A stretch of DNA of 64,000 nucleotides from Macrophomina tecta (taxonomy: Eukaryota; Ascomycota; Dothideomycetes; Botryosphaeriales; Botryosphaeriaceae), in the NCBI GenBank assembly GCA_024180945.1, contig JAKSGN010000033.1, positions 1,674,001 to 1,738,000 on the forward strand. Reading direction: 5' to 3'. The translations under genes and the position numbers were made by a program. Of this stretch, positions 46,196 to 58,274 are shown piece after piece. How positions within the stretch are numbered: the stretch's first letter is position 1; each line of letters starts with the position of its first letter. Below the pieces are notes generated by a model that was not told where the DNA came from, ran no database searches, and saw only the letters and a list, made by a program, of their open reading frames with translations.

Positions 46196-48484
46196 TCACA
46201 GGCCTCTCCAGGCCAGTTTTGCAACGTGATCCGTCTTTTTCCTACTTGCTTTGATGAGCCCAAGATACTTGAGCTCGGCAAGAGATCGCTGGAATAATGC
46301 CCTTCACCAACGTCAGTAGGGGTTCTTTTTCTTGTGAAGAAGCGCTGGTAAATGGGTTCATACATTGCCATGTTCTCTTCCTCTTGGTCTTCACCGACTA
46401 TGGCATGGAAGGCAAGCCACAAGTCATTGACATTGATGAGGTTTCCTGACTCCAAGTAGAGTTGGTACAAGATCGCAGTCGGAGGCTGTGTGGAAGATAG
46501 GGCTCCCTAAGCCGTGGATTAGCAGCACGCAATGACGCCTAGCCCGAATACGCCTACATTTGTTCCATTTGCATTCTCACAGCAGCTGCAGTTTAGATAG
46601 TCGTGTGGCGCAGATAGAGCCCTCTCAACTGCCACCCGCGGCTTCGGCGTAAAAACGTCCTTATGCGGGCTCCGGAGATCGTACACGACCGCCTCATAAA
46701 GGAACAGGTCCTGCGGCGTTACCAACACCTTCTCAAAGTAATTCTCAAGCCACCCATGCAGGTCTTCAACAATATTGGAGTACGCGGCATCGGTGGCAGA
46801 CAGGGCTGACTTTTGCTTGCTGAGCTCAACCTTTTGTGCCACCACAGTGGTTCGGAGGGTGTCGTGTCGAAGGTCATGAGCACTGCGTAACGGCTGGCTC
46901 GGAGCACCGCTGCTGTTGACAAGCTTCTTCAGCTCGGTCTGGATCCTTTGGACATCTTTGTCAGCCGCATCGGATTCGACAAGGACCGAGAGCAGGTCAG
47001 AGAGTATGTCCGAAGGAGCTTTCTTGACTGCGAGCAAGAAGTCGCGTATCAGAGGCGATCTGTTGAGATCGCCGGCCGCACCACGAACATAGAGGGCGGA
47101 CGTTGTAATGGATGGGAGGCGTGGGATTGAGCCGCGCAGATCCTTCAGCAGGACACAGGCTCTCACAATGCCGTGGATCTTGTCCTGAGTGACTGCAATC
47201 TGTTCCAGCGTATGCTCAAAGAGAAATTGATCGGATTCCAATAGTTTGCGGACGGTTGATGCATCACGCTCTTTCAGAAGGTCCTCGGCATACCTAGCAC
47301 GCTATCAGCGTCAGGCCTCTCCACGCAATGAAGCACTTACTTCTGGAAGGTATCCACATGACGCAAAGCCTCAAGGTCCGCCTGAGATATTTGCTCGTAC
47401 TTCAAATCCATACGGAGGAAGATGCTGAGAGGGTTTGCGAAGAAATGGGACATGTAGGCATACTGTTACTTGTTAGGTGAGCCGCTCTAGTATCTGGCCA
47501 CTGCGGACCTACTTTTAATGCATCGATAAACGTTTCGACGCTCTGTATGTGGTCTTTGTGTCTTTCAAGTGCGCGTTTGCTGAGCTCAGGCCCCAACCAG
47601 AGAGGCGCGCCGCCGTCGATGGTCTTGAGAAAGACTTGTTCCAGGACCTCATCTGCTTGGGCCACATCGAACTTGCGTCCTGCAAGGCATCGAATCGCAG
47701 CACTCGGAAGCTTTTCTTGGAAGCCTTCCGCGGAAGTAGCGACACCGAACAGCAACACAAAGGGGATGCGGTCGAGCCATGAGCTAGCGGATGCTTAGTA
47801 GAGCGGCTCCAGGCATCAAGGGAATCGGGGCGAAATACCTCATGAGCTGAATAGCATCGGCCAACAAAGACCCCTCAAGTGCCTCGCTGTCCCGAAAAGC
47901 CACGACGACATTCGCGGGGCTCTGTTCCTTGCACCATTCAAAGAGCAGCTGCAAATCGTAATTTAGCAGGCGGGGGCCCTTCCTGCGGGTAAAAACATGC
48001 TCATCGCCGTCGTCGTCGTCGGCGGACGTGGCCTTGCGGATGAGGTTCTTGAGAAGGGTCTTGAGATTAGGACATTCACTCGAGGTGAGAGCCACGAAGA
48101 CACTCTGTGCTTCGACCGCGGTTCTCTGAGCGAGGCTGTCGAAAAATTGGGCGTGTGATGCAATGCTGGGGCCGGCAACGACTAGGCCGGTGGGAATTTT
48201 TGAGCCTTGATCCTGAGTGGAGCCGGCGGTCTTGATGAAATCAATGATATCGCTTAGAGTAGCGCGGTGGACTTCCTCGATGATTTTCTAGGTAGAGTCA
48301 GCGGGTGGATGTCGGGAGGGCTGGGGAGGCGTACGTCGATGCGCTCCTGCTGAGCATCCCAGAGCTCACGGCACGTTCTTTTGCGCAGCTCAAGCGACGC
48401 ATTGTCTGCTGTCTTACTGACGCGTCGCCGTTTCGAGGGCCTCTCCTCCTGCGGCTTGAACACGTAGCACTTTTCGTGTTCCAT
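46196..48484 (-). CDS. ORC3: Origin recognition complex subunit 3 (Orc3)
   Basis: There are seven exons: 48484-48335, 48287-47839, 47783-47513, 47462-47341, 47293-46558, 46506-46364 and 46301-46196, giving 658 residues. The start MEHEKCYVFKP is the family-typical N-terminus; an in-frame ATG 33 codons upstream (48583) is less likely. A nuclear-localisation-like ERPSKRRRVSK follows. The core has IDFIKTAGSTQ and KIPTGLVVAGPSI (AAA-like region), LLNYDLQLLFEWCKEQSPANVVVAF, and WLDRIPFVLLFGVATS. The C-terminal winged-helix part ends MALFQRSLAELKYLGLIKAS, then KKTDHVAKLAWRGL. The last intron (46302-46363) is needed to reach this conserved end. Orc3 is part of the six-subunit complex that marks replication origins and loads Mcm2-7. 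Five of the six introns show clear branch sites. Confidence 0.93.
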
Positions 48485-49433
48485 GCTTGATGAGGAGTTG
48501 ACGGCGGGTCGAATCGATGGGGGCGTTTGTTTGTCGTTGCCGCCGAAGAAAGCGCGTGTTCGCGGGAGCACGTGCCATCTCATCTCACCTTGGGCTGGCC
48601 AGGTTTCGTCGGAGTTGAAGCAATCATCCGCACGTGAATATCACTGCATTTAGAAGATCTTTGCCTCCAGAGGACTAATTCAACTGCCTAAGAGCTTCCT
48701 TAGCGACACGCTCTCTCACCGGAGGAGGGACAGGAAGACCGACGAGTTGCTTCATCCTGCTCGCTCTACCTCTCGCGGTAACAAGGAGCGCACGGAATTG
48801 GAAATGTGGAAGCCACGTCAGAAAGCTCACAGAATGAAATGTATTCTACAAGGTGTAACGACCTCTAAACGTCCTCGGGTGCTGTCTAGCAAATCACCAG
48901 GACTTCCCACCATCGACTGCCGCGTGTAGAATAGCATGACCCATGATACGCAGCAACTTCCCTATCTCCAGCGTCGAGACCTGGGATTTTCACGCTTTCC
49001 TCCACGTGACTTTCCCATTCAAGCCAATTTACACAACCTTTCGCAGCGAGATCACTCACGGTGTACTTTCTGGACATGATCCTCGTCATTGCGCATCACT
49101 CAAGGTCCGGTGTAGCTGCTGCTAGTCATGTGTTCACGAGTCCGGTGGATACTCAGTCAGCTTCGCCGCATGCAGCTGGCCTGATGCTGATTTTCTTCGC
49201 AGGCACCAGACGCACATTCGCGAGTGTTTATCATTCTGATGCCAGAGGACGCTACCGCTCAGCTGCCGGCCACGGAAAGTGCGACGGGATGTTCAGGGCT
49301 GTGCTCGAGACCGCGGAGCGAGAGCATCAGGAGGGCAATCGAGTCAGTGCGCCTTTACTTCCAAGGAATAGGCTTTGCAAGGGCTCGTTCGCCAGGAGCA
49401 GAAAGCTTCCACCCCGCGCTTGCGAGCCTTAGC
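48485..49433. other. Intergenic, ORC3 promoter and 3' end of next gene
   Basis: No gene is supported on either strand; only short low-quality frames are present. Confidence 0.45.
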
Positions 49434-50751
49434 TCACAGCTCGTCGAAAACATGCAATCTCTCATCATGAGATGCAGAGTTCGACGTAGGAGGCGAAGGG
49501 ATGCTGGTGCTGGTAGAGGAACTATGCACGCTTTCGAGGATCTCACGGACTGGTGGCGGAACAACATCCTCGAGTACGATCGAGTGGTTTGCCAGAGAAA
49601 GGGCATGTCTAGATGCCGGGTCCAGCTGCTTCTGTGTGCGTATGCCGTAGACGAGGTACGCGACGAGGATCAACGCCACGAAGCCGCCCAAGACGCTCCA
49701 GAATATGCGCAGACGACCTGTCCGGCAGGTTAGATCATACAGTCAAGAGGTCGCACGAGTATTTGGGGCTTACGGTTCACACTTGTTCTCCACTCCTCCT
49801 CCAGCTTCTCACGTTGCTCGACTCTCTTTCTTGCGGCCTCGAGACGCTCATTCAGTCGTGCAGCCTTCTCCTTACCGGCGACAATGCGCGCCTCGAATTC
49901 CTCCAGCAGACGGGCCTGCGACTCAAAGTCCCCGATGCTGTCCAGTGAATTATTCATTTCGTCGACCAGCTCGTCAGCGTCGGACGCGAACTCGTCGCCC
50001 AGCTTCTTCGTCAGGGTCGACAATTCCTGAAGCCCATCGATGGTGCTGTGCAGGCCCGAAAGCTTCTCCAAGATCGAGTAGTACGTATCATCGAGACGGC
50101 GTGTGGTGGCCATGGACTGTTCGGACAGGGCGTGAAGCGCATTGCGGAGTTGCCTGGGTGCGGCCAGGGTCAGCCTCAGCAGTCGGAAAGGAATTGAGAC
50201 AATGTCTGGGCAGGCGGGGTGCGGGTGTGGGGCGAGTGCGCATGAGAGACAAAAGAGCAAACTACATACTCCTCCCGCCGCTTCCGGCGCGCGCGCTCCT
50301 TCACCACGTCTTCCGGTCTGACCACGCGCGAGGAGACTCGGCGCACACTGGCATCGTACTCTGCGACGACAGAGGGGCTGACGAGGTCTCTGGCATCGTT
50401 CCCGATGCCGCTCCCGCCGTTGGTGCTGCCGCTGGCGTTGTTCCCCGACCTGGCGCCGTCCGGATACGAGGGCCGCGTGGTGGGCAGGACAGCCGACTTC
50501 GTTTCCTTGTCGTCCCCGCCATGTTTGGACGAGCGGCTCGAGTGACGATGGTGGCCGTGGTGGTGAGAATGGTGGTGATGCTTGTGGCCGGGGAGCGACA
50601 GATGAGAGCGCCTGGACGAGTCGCGGGAGTCCTTGAGGTTGAAGGGAGCTGCGAGGGTGGAGCTGCGGCTGGCCTGGGCTAGCTTGGCGATGGCGATGGT
50701 GTCGGAACGGTGCATGGTGGAGGCGTGCAGGGCGGCCGAGGGCAGCTCCAT
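49434..50751 (-). CDS. Conserved fungal coiled-coil protein with one C-terminal membrane helix
   Basis: Three exons (50751-50270, 50153-49774, 49717-49434) give 381 residues. The N-terminal 160 residues are low complexity, with a His/Ser/Gly-rich stretch (GHKHHHHSHHHGHHRH) and a basic end (KERARRKRREE). Residues about 161-285 are a long helical, heptad-rich segment (QSMATTRRLDDTYYSILEKL, then LEEFEARIVAGKEKAARLNERLE). One hydrophobic helix follows at about 292-310 (WSVLGGFVALILVAYLVYGI), then a short polar tail of about 70 residues. The design recalls membrane-tethering or SNARE-like proteins, but no SNARE zero-layer signature is visible and I do not name a family. The frame stays open upstream of the chosen ATG, so the start could be earlier. 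Confidence 0.8.
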
Positions 50752-51521
50752 TCCATGATGGAATCGTGGTGGTAAGCCGTCAAGGTCAGCGGTCGCGTCC
50801 CCTGTCAACGACGCGCGGAGCTCGTGGCAGGTGAAGCGAAGGACGTCATCGGCTCCGCGCGCAGAACGCTCCGGCCATGTATGGCTGCCTCGTTTCACAT
50901 ACTCTTTTGATTAAGCTCCTAAGCTTCAGGACAGGCAAGATATGTTCAGTACCCACGGGGAATTGAGGCAATCGTCCAGACCTAAACACTCAATAGCGTT
51001 GGTGATATCCACGGCCAGATCACTGCTTCAACGCTTCAAGGTAAGGGTAGATTGCAATGTTGCTGGAATCGATAGGAGCATAAGACCATGATCAAGCTCT
51101 CATAGCAGAAATGCCATTTCAGTTCTTGAAAAGCCTCTCGTCATTTTCATGGCTAACATTCACTAAAGGTTCTCGAAATTAAGTTTGAGCCGAAAGTGCC
51201 GAATACGACACTAGGCCGGTTCCAAAAGTATCGCCATGGCAAGCGCAATCATGTGTGCAAAGTTGAAGCGTTCGTCCGGACGTCTGTGTCCACTCAACTC
51301 TCCATGGCAAGGGAAGCTTTCAATAATTTTACAAGGTCCGTTCAAAAAGTATTGAGAAGCAAAAGCGACCATGCACAGGGAGCTAAAGCAATCGTCCGGA
51401 TGTACAGTGCTTGTCTCCAAAGCCTGACGACACCTACATCCGGATGACTGCCTCGACTCCCTCAGGTAAGGACCAGGTTCCAATGATTTTCACGCCAATC
51501 TCCTAGCAACGATCCCCTAAC
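50752..51521. other. Intergenic with diverged ~120-bp repeats
   Basis: There is no gene. The core GAAGC(N)3CGTCCGGA and variants recur within longer similar blocks; see the repeat entry at 51217-51441. Confidence 0.55.
51217..51441. repeat. Two diverged ~120-bp tandem units sharing a CGTCCGGA core
   Basis: Blocks starting near 51218 and 51341 align over about 65 bp: TTC(C/A)AAAAGTAT, then GCG..CATG, then AAGC...CGTCCGGA.GT. The cores lie at 51261 and 51381, exactly 120 bp apart. A third core-like copy is at about 50961-50980 and a fourth at about 55006-55025. No open frame or terminal repeat is linked to them. Confidence 0.6.
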
Positions 51522-53013
51522 TCACTTGTCGAAACGCCCCGGTCCGCTAATACTTGTCTCGGTCATCGGCCCAGTCGCCGTAGCGTGCGCCCACGCCAAT
51601 GCATCGCCTCTGCTCACCCCTGGAGGTCTGCCGTCAGGATGCTCCCCATTTCGGCTCGTGTCCTCGACACTCTCGCGCGCCACCTCTATTGTAATCTCAG
51701 CTCGAATGTCACCCGGATTCAGCGCCAGCTCTGAGCTTGCCGGGCTACCACTGCGGGCGGTTCCGAGACTCTTCATGCCCAGCTCGACGTCCCCTTTTGC
51801 AAATGCATCCTCCGAATTCGACTTGTTCAACATATGCGAGTGCCGCGAGAGCTTGATGTCGCGGAATGGCTTGTGCTGGTGCGAGTTGTGCATGCTGCGT
51901 AGCCGCGTCCCGTCTCCGTAGTATCCTGATGGCCGTTGTCCAGCAGGATAGCTCGTCTTGCCAGTCGAAAGGTTGCGCAAGAAGGGGAACCACTCGCGCA
52001 TGAGAGGCCATATCATGGGGAGATTCGACACGTAGACTGCAACTGATGCTTCACGCGTGTACCAGAGCATGTAAGAGGCGTCGTAGACGTTCAAGAGATT
52101 GTATACCTTGGTGAGAATGGCAGCAATAATCTGTGTGGCGCGTCTCCTGTCAGCCTAGTTCGGGCAAGCCGGAAGAAGCTACTTACGACGAATATGCCCA
52201 TGCTGAACACGAGACCGAGAATCAGCCTCTGCCTTACGGGCATATTCAGTTTGGTAATCATTGGAATCGGAATGAGGAGGATGCCAATATCGCTGGACAG
52301 GTTGAAGCATGCCTGGACGATGGCGTAATGCTGAAGCGTGGCGCACTGCGGGTCTGGGGCCGGCACTGCCCAGTAACCACGGAAAGGCCTGCAGGCAGTG
52401 AAGAAAGCTATCTGTGTTGAGATCCAGCCGATGGCCACGTAAACAAAGAGCATCTTGACAAGCCGGTGCTGGGCCACACCAGTCGTGAGGCGGCTGTACA
52501 TAATCAAAAGGCAGACTTTGAGTGTGTAGATGGCATTGAGCATACCCTATTTCGGTCAGTCTGTGTCACATTTACCGGACACATGGCTGGTCTTACTTGC
52601 TCAGAGATGACCACAACCTTTGACCCTAATACGCGGTCCTTTATATCGTCTTCGGTAAAGCCTGGGTAGTCTTCAGGAAGAAAAAGATTGCTTCCGCCAC
52701 CGCCTGCTATGATGTTCAAGCAGACAACGAGAATGGTATACCATGCCTGGAGTGAGATTCAGTCCGGAAGCAAAAGGCGTGGTACATCAGCACTACGTAC
52801 AGCAGCCACCAGCATGAGGTAATCATCTGCAGCAAGTTCCCGGAGGCCAACCCGATGGACACGAGCAAATCTATGCCAACCGGTGAGTGCCAATCGTCCA
52901 TCGGCAAGCGGTGATACTCACAGTCGGAAGAAGATGATGAACATGCCCACGCCATAGAGACTCCATGATTGCGCAGCGAGTCGGTGCTGGAAATCTTCAT
53001 CGAACTCCGCCAT
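51522..53013 (-). CDS. Rhodopsin-domain seven-helix fungal membrane protein
   Basis: There are five exons: 53013-52922, 52870-52801, 52746-52597, 52546-52187 and 52130-51522, giving 426 residues. All introns are 50-59 bp except at 52131-52186 and 52747-52800, which are similar in size. The topology is seven hydrophobic helices. Helix 1 is WSLYGVGMFIIFFRLFARVHR. The conserved ADDYLMLVAAAWYTILVV follows. Next come GMLNAIYTLKVCLLIMYSRLT, then WISTQIAFFTACRPFRGYWAV, a conserved Cys (PDPQCATLQHYAIVQACFNLSSDI), and LLIPIPMITKLNMPVRQRLIL. The last helices end at YVSNLPMIWPLMREWFPFLR. This is the fungal rhodopsin-domain family found in plasma membranes, some members of which also carry a CFEM domain. 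This one lacks CFEM and has no retinal lysine that I can identify. The Ser/Asn-rich cytosolic tail is about 150 residues. Function is unknown; signalling is often assumed. Confidence 0.9.
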
Positions 53014-55344
53014 GACGAATGCGAGAAAGGAGCGTATTGGCGATCAGACGGGCCGTCATTGGCGGTTGGCCTTCATCGGGCGTATGCCCGGGCTGTCTAT
53101 AGGCAAATAGCCAAGCTGTGCAGTGACGGATACAGAGAGTGATCTGGCCGAGAGAGAAATCGGGTGTGAAGAGAGAAGGTACACCGCGGCCGGACAAGTG
53201 GATGCGCACCGAGAGATCGGAAAGAAGTGCGGGTTAGATGTGCTACGAGGCTCTCGGGGTACTGGCTCACGTAGATGTGGGACGACAATGCAGCATGGGA
53301 ACAGGGAAGGACATGTTTAGGTGTTTGGGCCGGCAGCAAGAGAGGTCGAGAAAGGGCCGAGTAGTCCCATTAGATACCTCGCAGACAGTAGATCCGGAAC
53401 TGGGGAGACGATCTCTGGGCTGCTTGCAGCCAGCCTGGGCTACCGCGCCGGTGGCCCCCTGGCCCCCGGCCCCCTGGCCCCTGCAGCTGAGCAACTGTCA
53501 TGGGGAATGCGCGCGCACTTCCTGCCGTACCTGGCTCCAGTAGCAAGGGCCCGAAGCTTAAACTGAGCAAAGCGATAACGGCCCGTGCAGGGGAGAGCGG
53601 GCTGGGATTCAGGATGAGTGGAAAAAGCATCCAGCGACCGTTCAACCTCAGACCCGCCAAATGAGGCCATGGCAGGGCTCCGCGCAGGGCGACCGGAGTG
53701 CAGAATGCATGTCTCAGAGGCGGATGGCTGAGAGATGTTGGAAAGGGAAGGGCGCGGCGGCCAAGACCGAGAAGCTAGGCTGGACGCGGCTGTTGCACCG
53801 CCTGTGAGAACGGCTCCGTCCGGGCTGACGATGAAGCTAGCGGCGAAGGGCGAGAAACAAGGTGCGGCACAACGTGGAGGCGCTTTGAGCGAGGGTCGAC
53901 ACGCGAATTGGCTGGAGTCGCGGGATCTTCGGCCTCACGTGGCTGGGGCCTGGGGTGTCTGCGAGCGCTGTCATGCACCGGGGAGCATCTTCACGCATTT
54001 GGAAGAGCCAGGCAGGCGTGCCCTCGCATCAGCCCAGCAAGACCCTCGTTTACAAGACGCCGCCTCGCAACAACGGAAGGGCCGGGATGGTGGTCGACCG
54101 AGCGAGTCATCTTATCGACGGATCAGCCGGTACGATGCAGTTAGCCTGCGCGGCGCGTGTTGTGACAGTTCCGGAAACGATCCCTGGGCTCTCAGCCGAA
54201 CCAGATACGCGGCTGCTCCTGCTGCTGGGAAGATGGGGCTCGAAGGATGGGACGAGATAAGAGAGGGCGGCACGGTCCAGGGCGGCGGTTGGGGAGCGGT
54301 GATAAGGGCGGGCTAAGGGGCGCGGCGGAAGTCTGGACGCGGCCAGGCTGGGGGCAGGCGGCCGGGAGGCGGAGTGGGCTTTCCTGCAGCAGCATCGGCA
54401 GGCACGGTGGCGGGAGGCTGCGTTGAAGCAAGAAGAAAGCCGTCGTCCCCCACGCCGGAGGTTGCGCTGCTAGCCGAGAAGATGCAGTGGGCCGTCGCTG
54501 GATGCCGGGCGCCGACACCACAAACAACACCATCCATCCCTGGCCCGCCCGTACGCGCGCCGGACCGTAGTGCTCGACGCTACTGTGACAGCTTGCACCT
54601 CTGCGGCCAACGTCGGCCATCGCCCTGCTAACAAGAGTGCAATACCAGCGGTTCCAAAGGCATTGCCGGCTGCTCTTGCTGCTGTGAGTCGAAGAATTCG
54701 CCCGGACGTAGATGGGACTTTTTTTTTTTCCTTTTTTTTTTTTTTTTTTTGCTTTTGACCTTGAACAAACCTTTTAGTCGCACAATACGAGCAGATTGCA
54801 TTGCCCCTAGTGCCTGCACGAGAGAAGAGAAAGCGACACTAGGCGACTTGACCTCGCTACGCCTGGTCTTCCAAGCCGCTACGCTAGGTAGCGGACGAAA
54901 AAAAAAGAAAACGGCTTGCTTCGTCCTAATCACCGCCCCCGCCCGCAGCAAACGCCCAGCCGCTGTTTACGCCAGTGGGAGGTTGGTCTGAACAGGCCAT
55001 GGACAGTTGAAGCGGTCGTCCGGAATCAACTGTTCCCCATTGCTGAGGACATCTGCGTCCGCACGGCTGCTTCGACTTATAGTACAAGGGTGTTGGCGCC
55101 GCTTGCGCCTAGGGCTAGCAGAGTCGATGGTGCAACTATCTGCTATCTACTGTAAGGTCACAATCGTCTCCGTGCGACGCCACGCCCGTATACCCCAGGA
55201 TCTCACCAGGCCTATTCGACGGACCCTTCCCACGCACTTCCTAATGTCTCTGCACCGCGCTATTGGCTGCCATGGGGCAAATGCCGCTGCGAACCGCGAC
55301 GGCAAGGTTAACCGTCGGGCACGATCAGAGCCGGGATATCGTGT
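53014..55344. other. Gene-free stretch
   Basis: No supported gene. The long frames at 53370-54620 are Pro/Gly/Arg-rich shadows of GC-rich DNA. Poly(T) tracts lie at 54719-54729 and 54732-54750. A copy of the CGTCCGGA repeat core is at about 55006-55025. Confidence 0.45.
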
Positions 55345-56031
55345 TCATCTCCAACACAAGTTAGACAGGGGCTGCCGAAGAGATCCAGTCCCTCGGGTCC
55401 CACTCGGCCGGCCTGAAGATCTCCCAGAAAAAGGGCCACCTACTGAATCCCACCAGTTTTTTCTTTTCGCTCCGCTTTCCCTCTGTGTGTAGTTCCGCTT
55501 CCAGTTTGCGTAAGTGGCACGATCTTGGTCCGTCGGCGCCTGGACTTCGCCACTGCCTGTCCGTCGCTGGTATCTGTGACGTGGGGTCAGTCTTGCACAG
55601 TCGGCCGTTGCGTGACCAGCAATCTATACATACTCGCGCGCCACCTCACACGCTCCCATGGGAGGGGTATTTTTCGGCTTTGTAGCCACGGCAATCCCAT
55701 CTGTTGCTTCCAAAACACCTCCCTCCAAGCGAAGATGGGCCGCGTGGCTGGATGCGCTCGCGCTACTCATGTTGCGAACACTGACGGAGCTGCTGGTGGT
55801 ATTACTGTCCGGTCGTCTTCCGATCATAGCTGGCACAGTGAGCTCGTTTTCGTTCCCCACTGGCGGCGTCTGGAGGCCGTCGTTGGCTGCCGAATCTCTG
55901 CCAAGCACCTCACTTTCGTTGCTTTCCATGGCAACATCTGCATCCGGGTCCTGGTTTGCTGATGGGGACGGGGTGCCCTTGTCGGCCTCTCGCTGCTCTT
56001 GGGCCTTATCTTTGGACCCTGCCATGCTCAT
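55345..56031 (-). CDS. Tentative gene for a small polar protein
   Basis: Model: exon 1 56031-55634, an intron with a strong GTATGT donor and a CAG acceptor, exon 2 55573-55345, giving 208 residues. Exon 1 reads MSMAGSKDKAQEQREADKGT, then acidic/serine-rich sequence (DPDADVAMESNESEVLGRDS; RRPDSNTTSSSVSVRNMSS) with protein-like composition. Exon 2 begins YQRRTGSGEVQAPTDQDRATY and continues NWKRNYTQRESGAKRKNWW. No domain is recognised and the protein would be mostly disordered. The codon composition and the donor favour a real gene; the lack of any conserved block keeps confidence low. Exon 1 alone could be real with a different downstream structure. Confidence 0.32.
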
Positions 56032-58274
56032 GTCATCGGCACGCAGCCCATAAATCGTTGCGGTGAAGCCACTGGCAAAGCTGAGCGGCTCGAATGCAGG
56101 GTCCTGAGCACACCACCGCGGGATTGCTGGACCCCCGCTAGATGCTTTTTCGTGATGCGACCGCGATGAGTCGCGGCCGGAGTTGCTTCTGTCAGATGCG
56201 CCTGTGTAAGGGTCGTCGCGGGGCTCAGCCGTCTGTTCGCAGAAACTCTGCTTGATCTTGACTCCAGAGCGCTGTAGCTATGCAGGTGTAGCTGGCTGCC
56301 GTTTGTTTTTGCAGCCATCTGGCGCGTCTGGTGCGTCTGAAAGGTCATAGTATGGATTTCAGGTGGTCACCGAGACCAAGATGGGGGCAAGCGCAGAAGA
56401 GCGCAACGAGAGAATTAAAAAGCAACCTGGGAAAGGGCGCACAGCGGTCACGCAATTGGCTGCCGCACTTGCGCGAGTGACGGCCCTCTTCGTCAAGAAC
56501 GTTTGCCGTCGCGTTAAGTGTCTGCAGGCTAGAGCGTACGGGTGGTTGCACTTGCAGAAGTGGGCAGTCGCTCAAACGCCCGCTGTCACTCCCAGCCATG
56601 ATCACTATCACTCTTCCCAAGAGAGTCACCCTACTGTCACCGCAGAAGGTGCAGGCCCTATAAGTAATGCGAAGCGTTAATATTCACCAGTGGATCAGCG
56701 CGCACGAATGTGTCTACCGGAATGTCTCAATTTCCCATAACCTGCATATTCCTAACATCATTGTACTAGCTCCTGCGAGCAACAAAGGCCCACCCTCCGG
56801 AAATTCATCGATTCCTCAGGGGTTTCTAAAATCCATTAGTAACCTCGTTTCACGGCTTGAGCGCAAAAACTCTCACATAAGCAAAGTCACTACTCGCATA
56901 CCTACTCATCCACAGCCCTCGGGTGCTTACCAAGCAACTACGTCTCCCTTGTGCTCTTTACAATTGTGCTCTACTCAACCCATGACAGAGTTGTTGCAAT
57001 TATAGATGTCACCACCGGTAGAGCGTACGTTGGTATCGTCTGCGGGATCGTGGGTGCCGCGATCCATGACCTCATCGTCGCAGTGACTGGTCTGTGGTCA
57101 GTCAGCATCCGCTCCCAGGAAGGGCTATTCGGAGATTTTTAGTATACCTGCAAGATTCTGTACATTTAACAAGTCGCACTTCAAGCTCGACACCCGATTG
57201 TCCCACTGGCTTTTCTTACTCAAATCAGCGAGCCCCGGCCATAGGAGCATCTTCGACACATTCTTGCCTTCGCTCAACCCCAATGATAAGTTGCTGGGGC
57301 CGTTCGTCAATTCCAGGTTTTCATGACCTATCAGAGGGGAAATCTGCATACGCATACGAACTATATCCTATCTCAGGCCTGAAAGAGCCAACTCTGTCAT
57401 TTTGATCCAAGGGCGGGTTCAAGCATCATCCCGCCGGCAACTGGAACCACTGGCACCTAAGCCGCACTATCATGTCAGTTTTCTTCGCCTCGTAGGAGAA
57501 GGTATGGGCTTGACGCACCTGCCGCCAAAGTTGAAGTTGAAGCAGCCATCGAGCGGTGGATATTATTCAACTCCCTATTTACATTGTCCACTAAACGTGG
57601 TCCATCTCCGGCCCGCTCTATTCAATGAGAAGGTGTTGAGAGAATGGTCATGGGTGATGAACTTTCTTTGACCATGTCCCGCCTGTGTCTTGACTCCATC
57701 CAAGTGGTATCCACATTTTGTCCCACATCCTCTATAAGACACTCCGTCTCGCTACTACCGGGTGCAGGGTGGCTGACGTGGGACAATGACTCCGTACCGT
57801 CTCCACGGCGGAATAGGGATTCAACACTGCGGCGGCGGCGAGACAAGTCCTCGACCTTGCCACCTCTCTCGCGCTGAGTAGTCACCAGCAAGTGCGCTTG
57901 GTAAAAATGCATTGAAACAAAGAGGTCATATCAGCTCTAATTCCTGGACATAGGGTCGGGGGGCTGGCGTCTGGTGCTCGGGCGGAGAGGAATAGAAGAT
58001 GGGCTGGGTGGCGGCGCAAGCAAACCAGAACTAGTATTATACGGCTATGATTTGAGTATCGGGTCTTTCGGGATAACGGCATGAGACTGCTTCAATACGC
58101 ATGATTGTATCATGCCATTTCAAACAGCTTAGGGCCCTAGCTATATTGCGGGGGATGAGTAGTTGTGTATTTGGGCTCCATGACAGAGAGAGCGGGATCT
58201 TCAATTGACAGTACTGCATTGAGACACAACTAGATACTTCTCCAATCGTACGTCGGTGCTTTTCCTGGTATTTC
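56032..58274. other. Gene-free stretch
   Basis: No coding structure with a domain, plausible splice pattern or convincing composition was found on either strand. Confidence 0.4.

Noticed and set aside
53370..54620. Several GC-rich frames on both strands
   Set aside because: Overlapping Pro/Gly/Arg-rich readings with no domain or splice logic.
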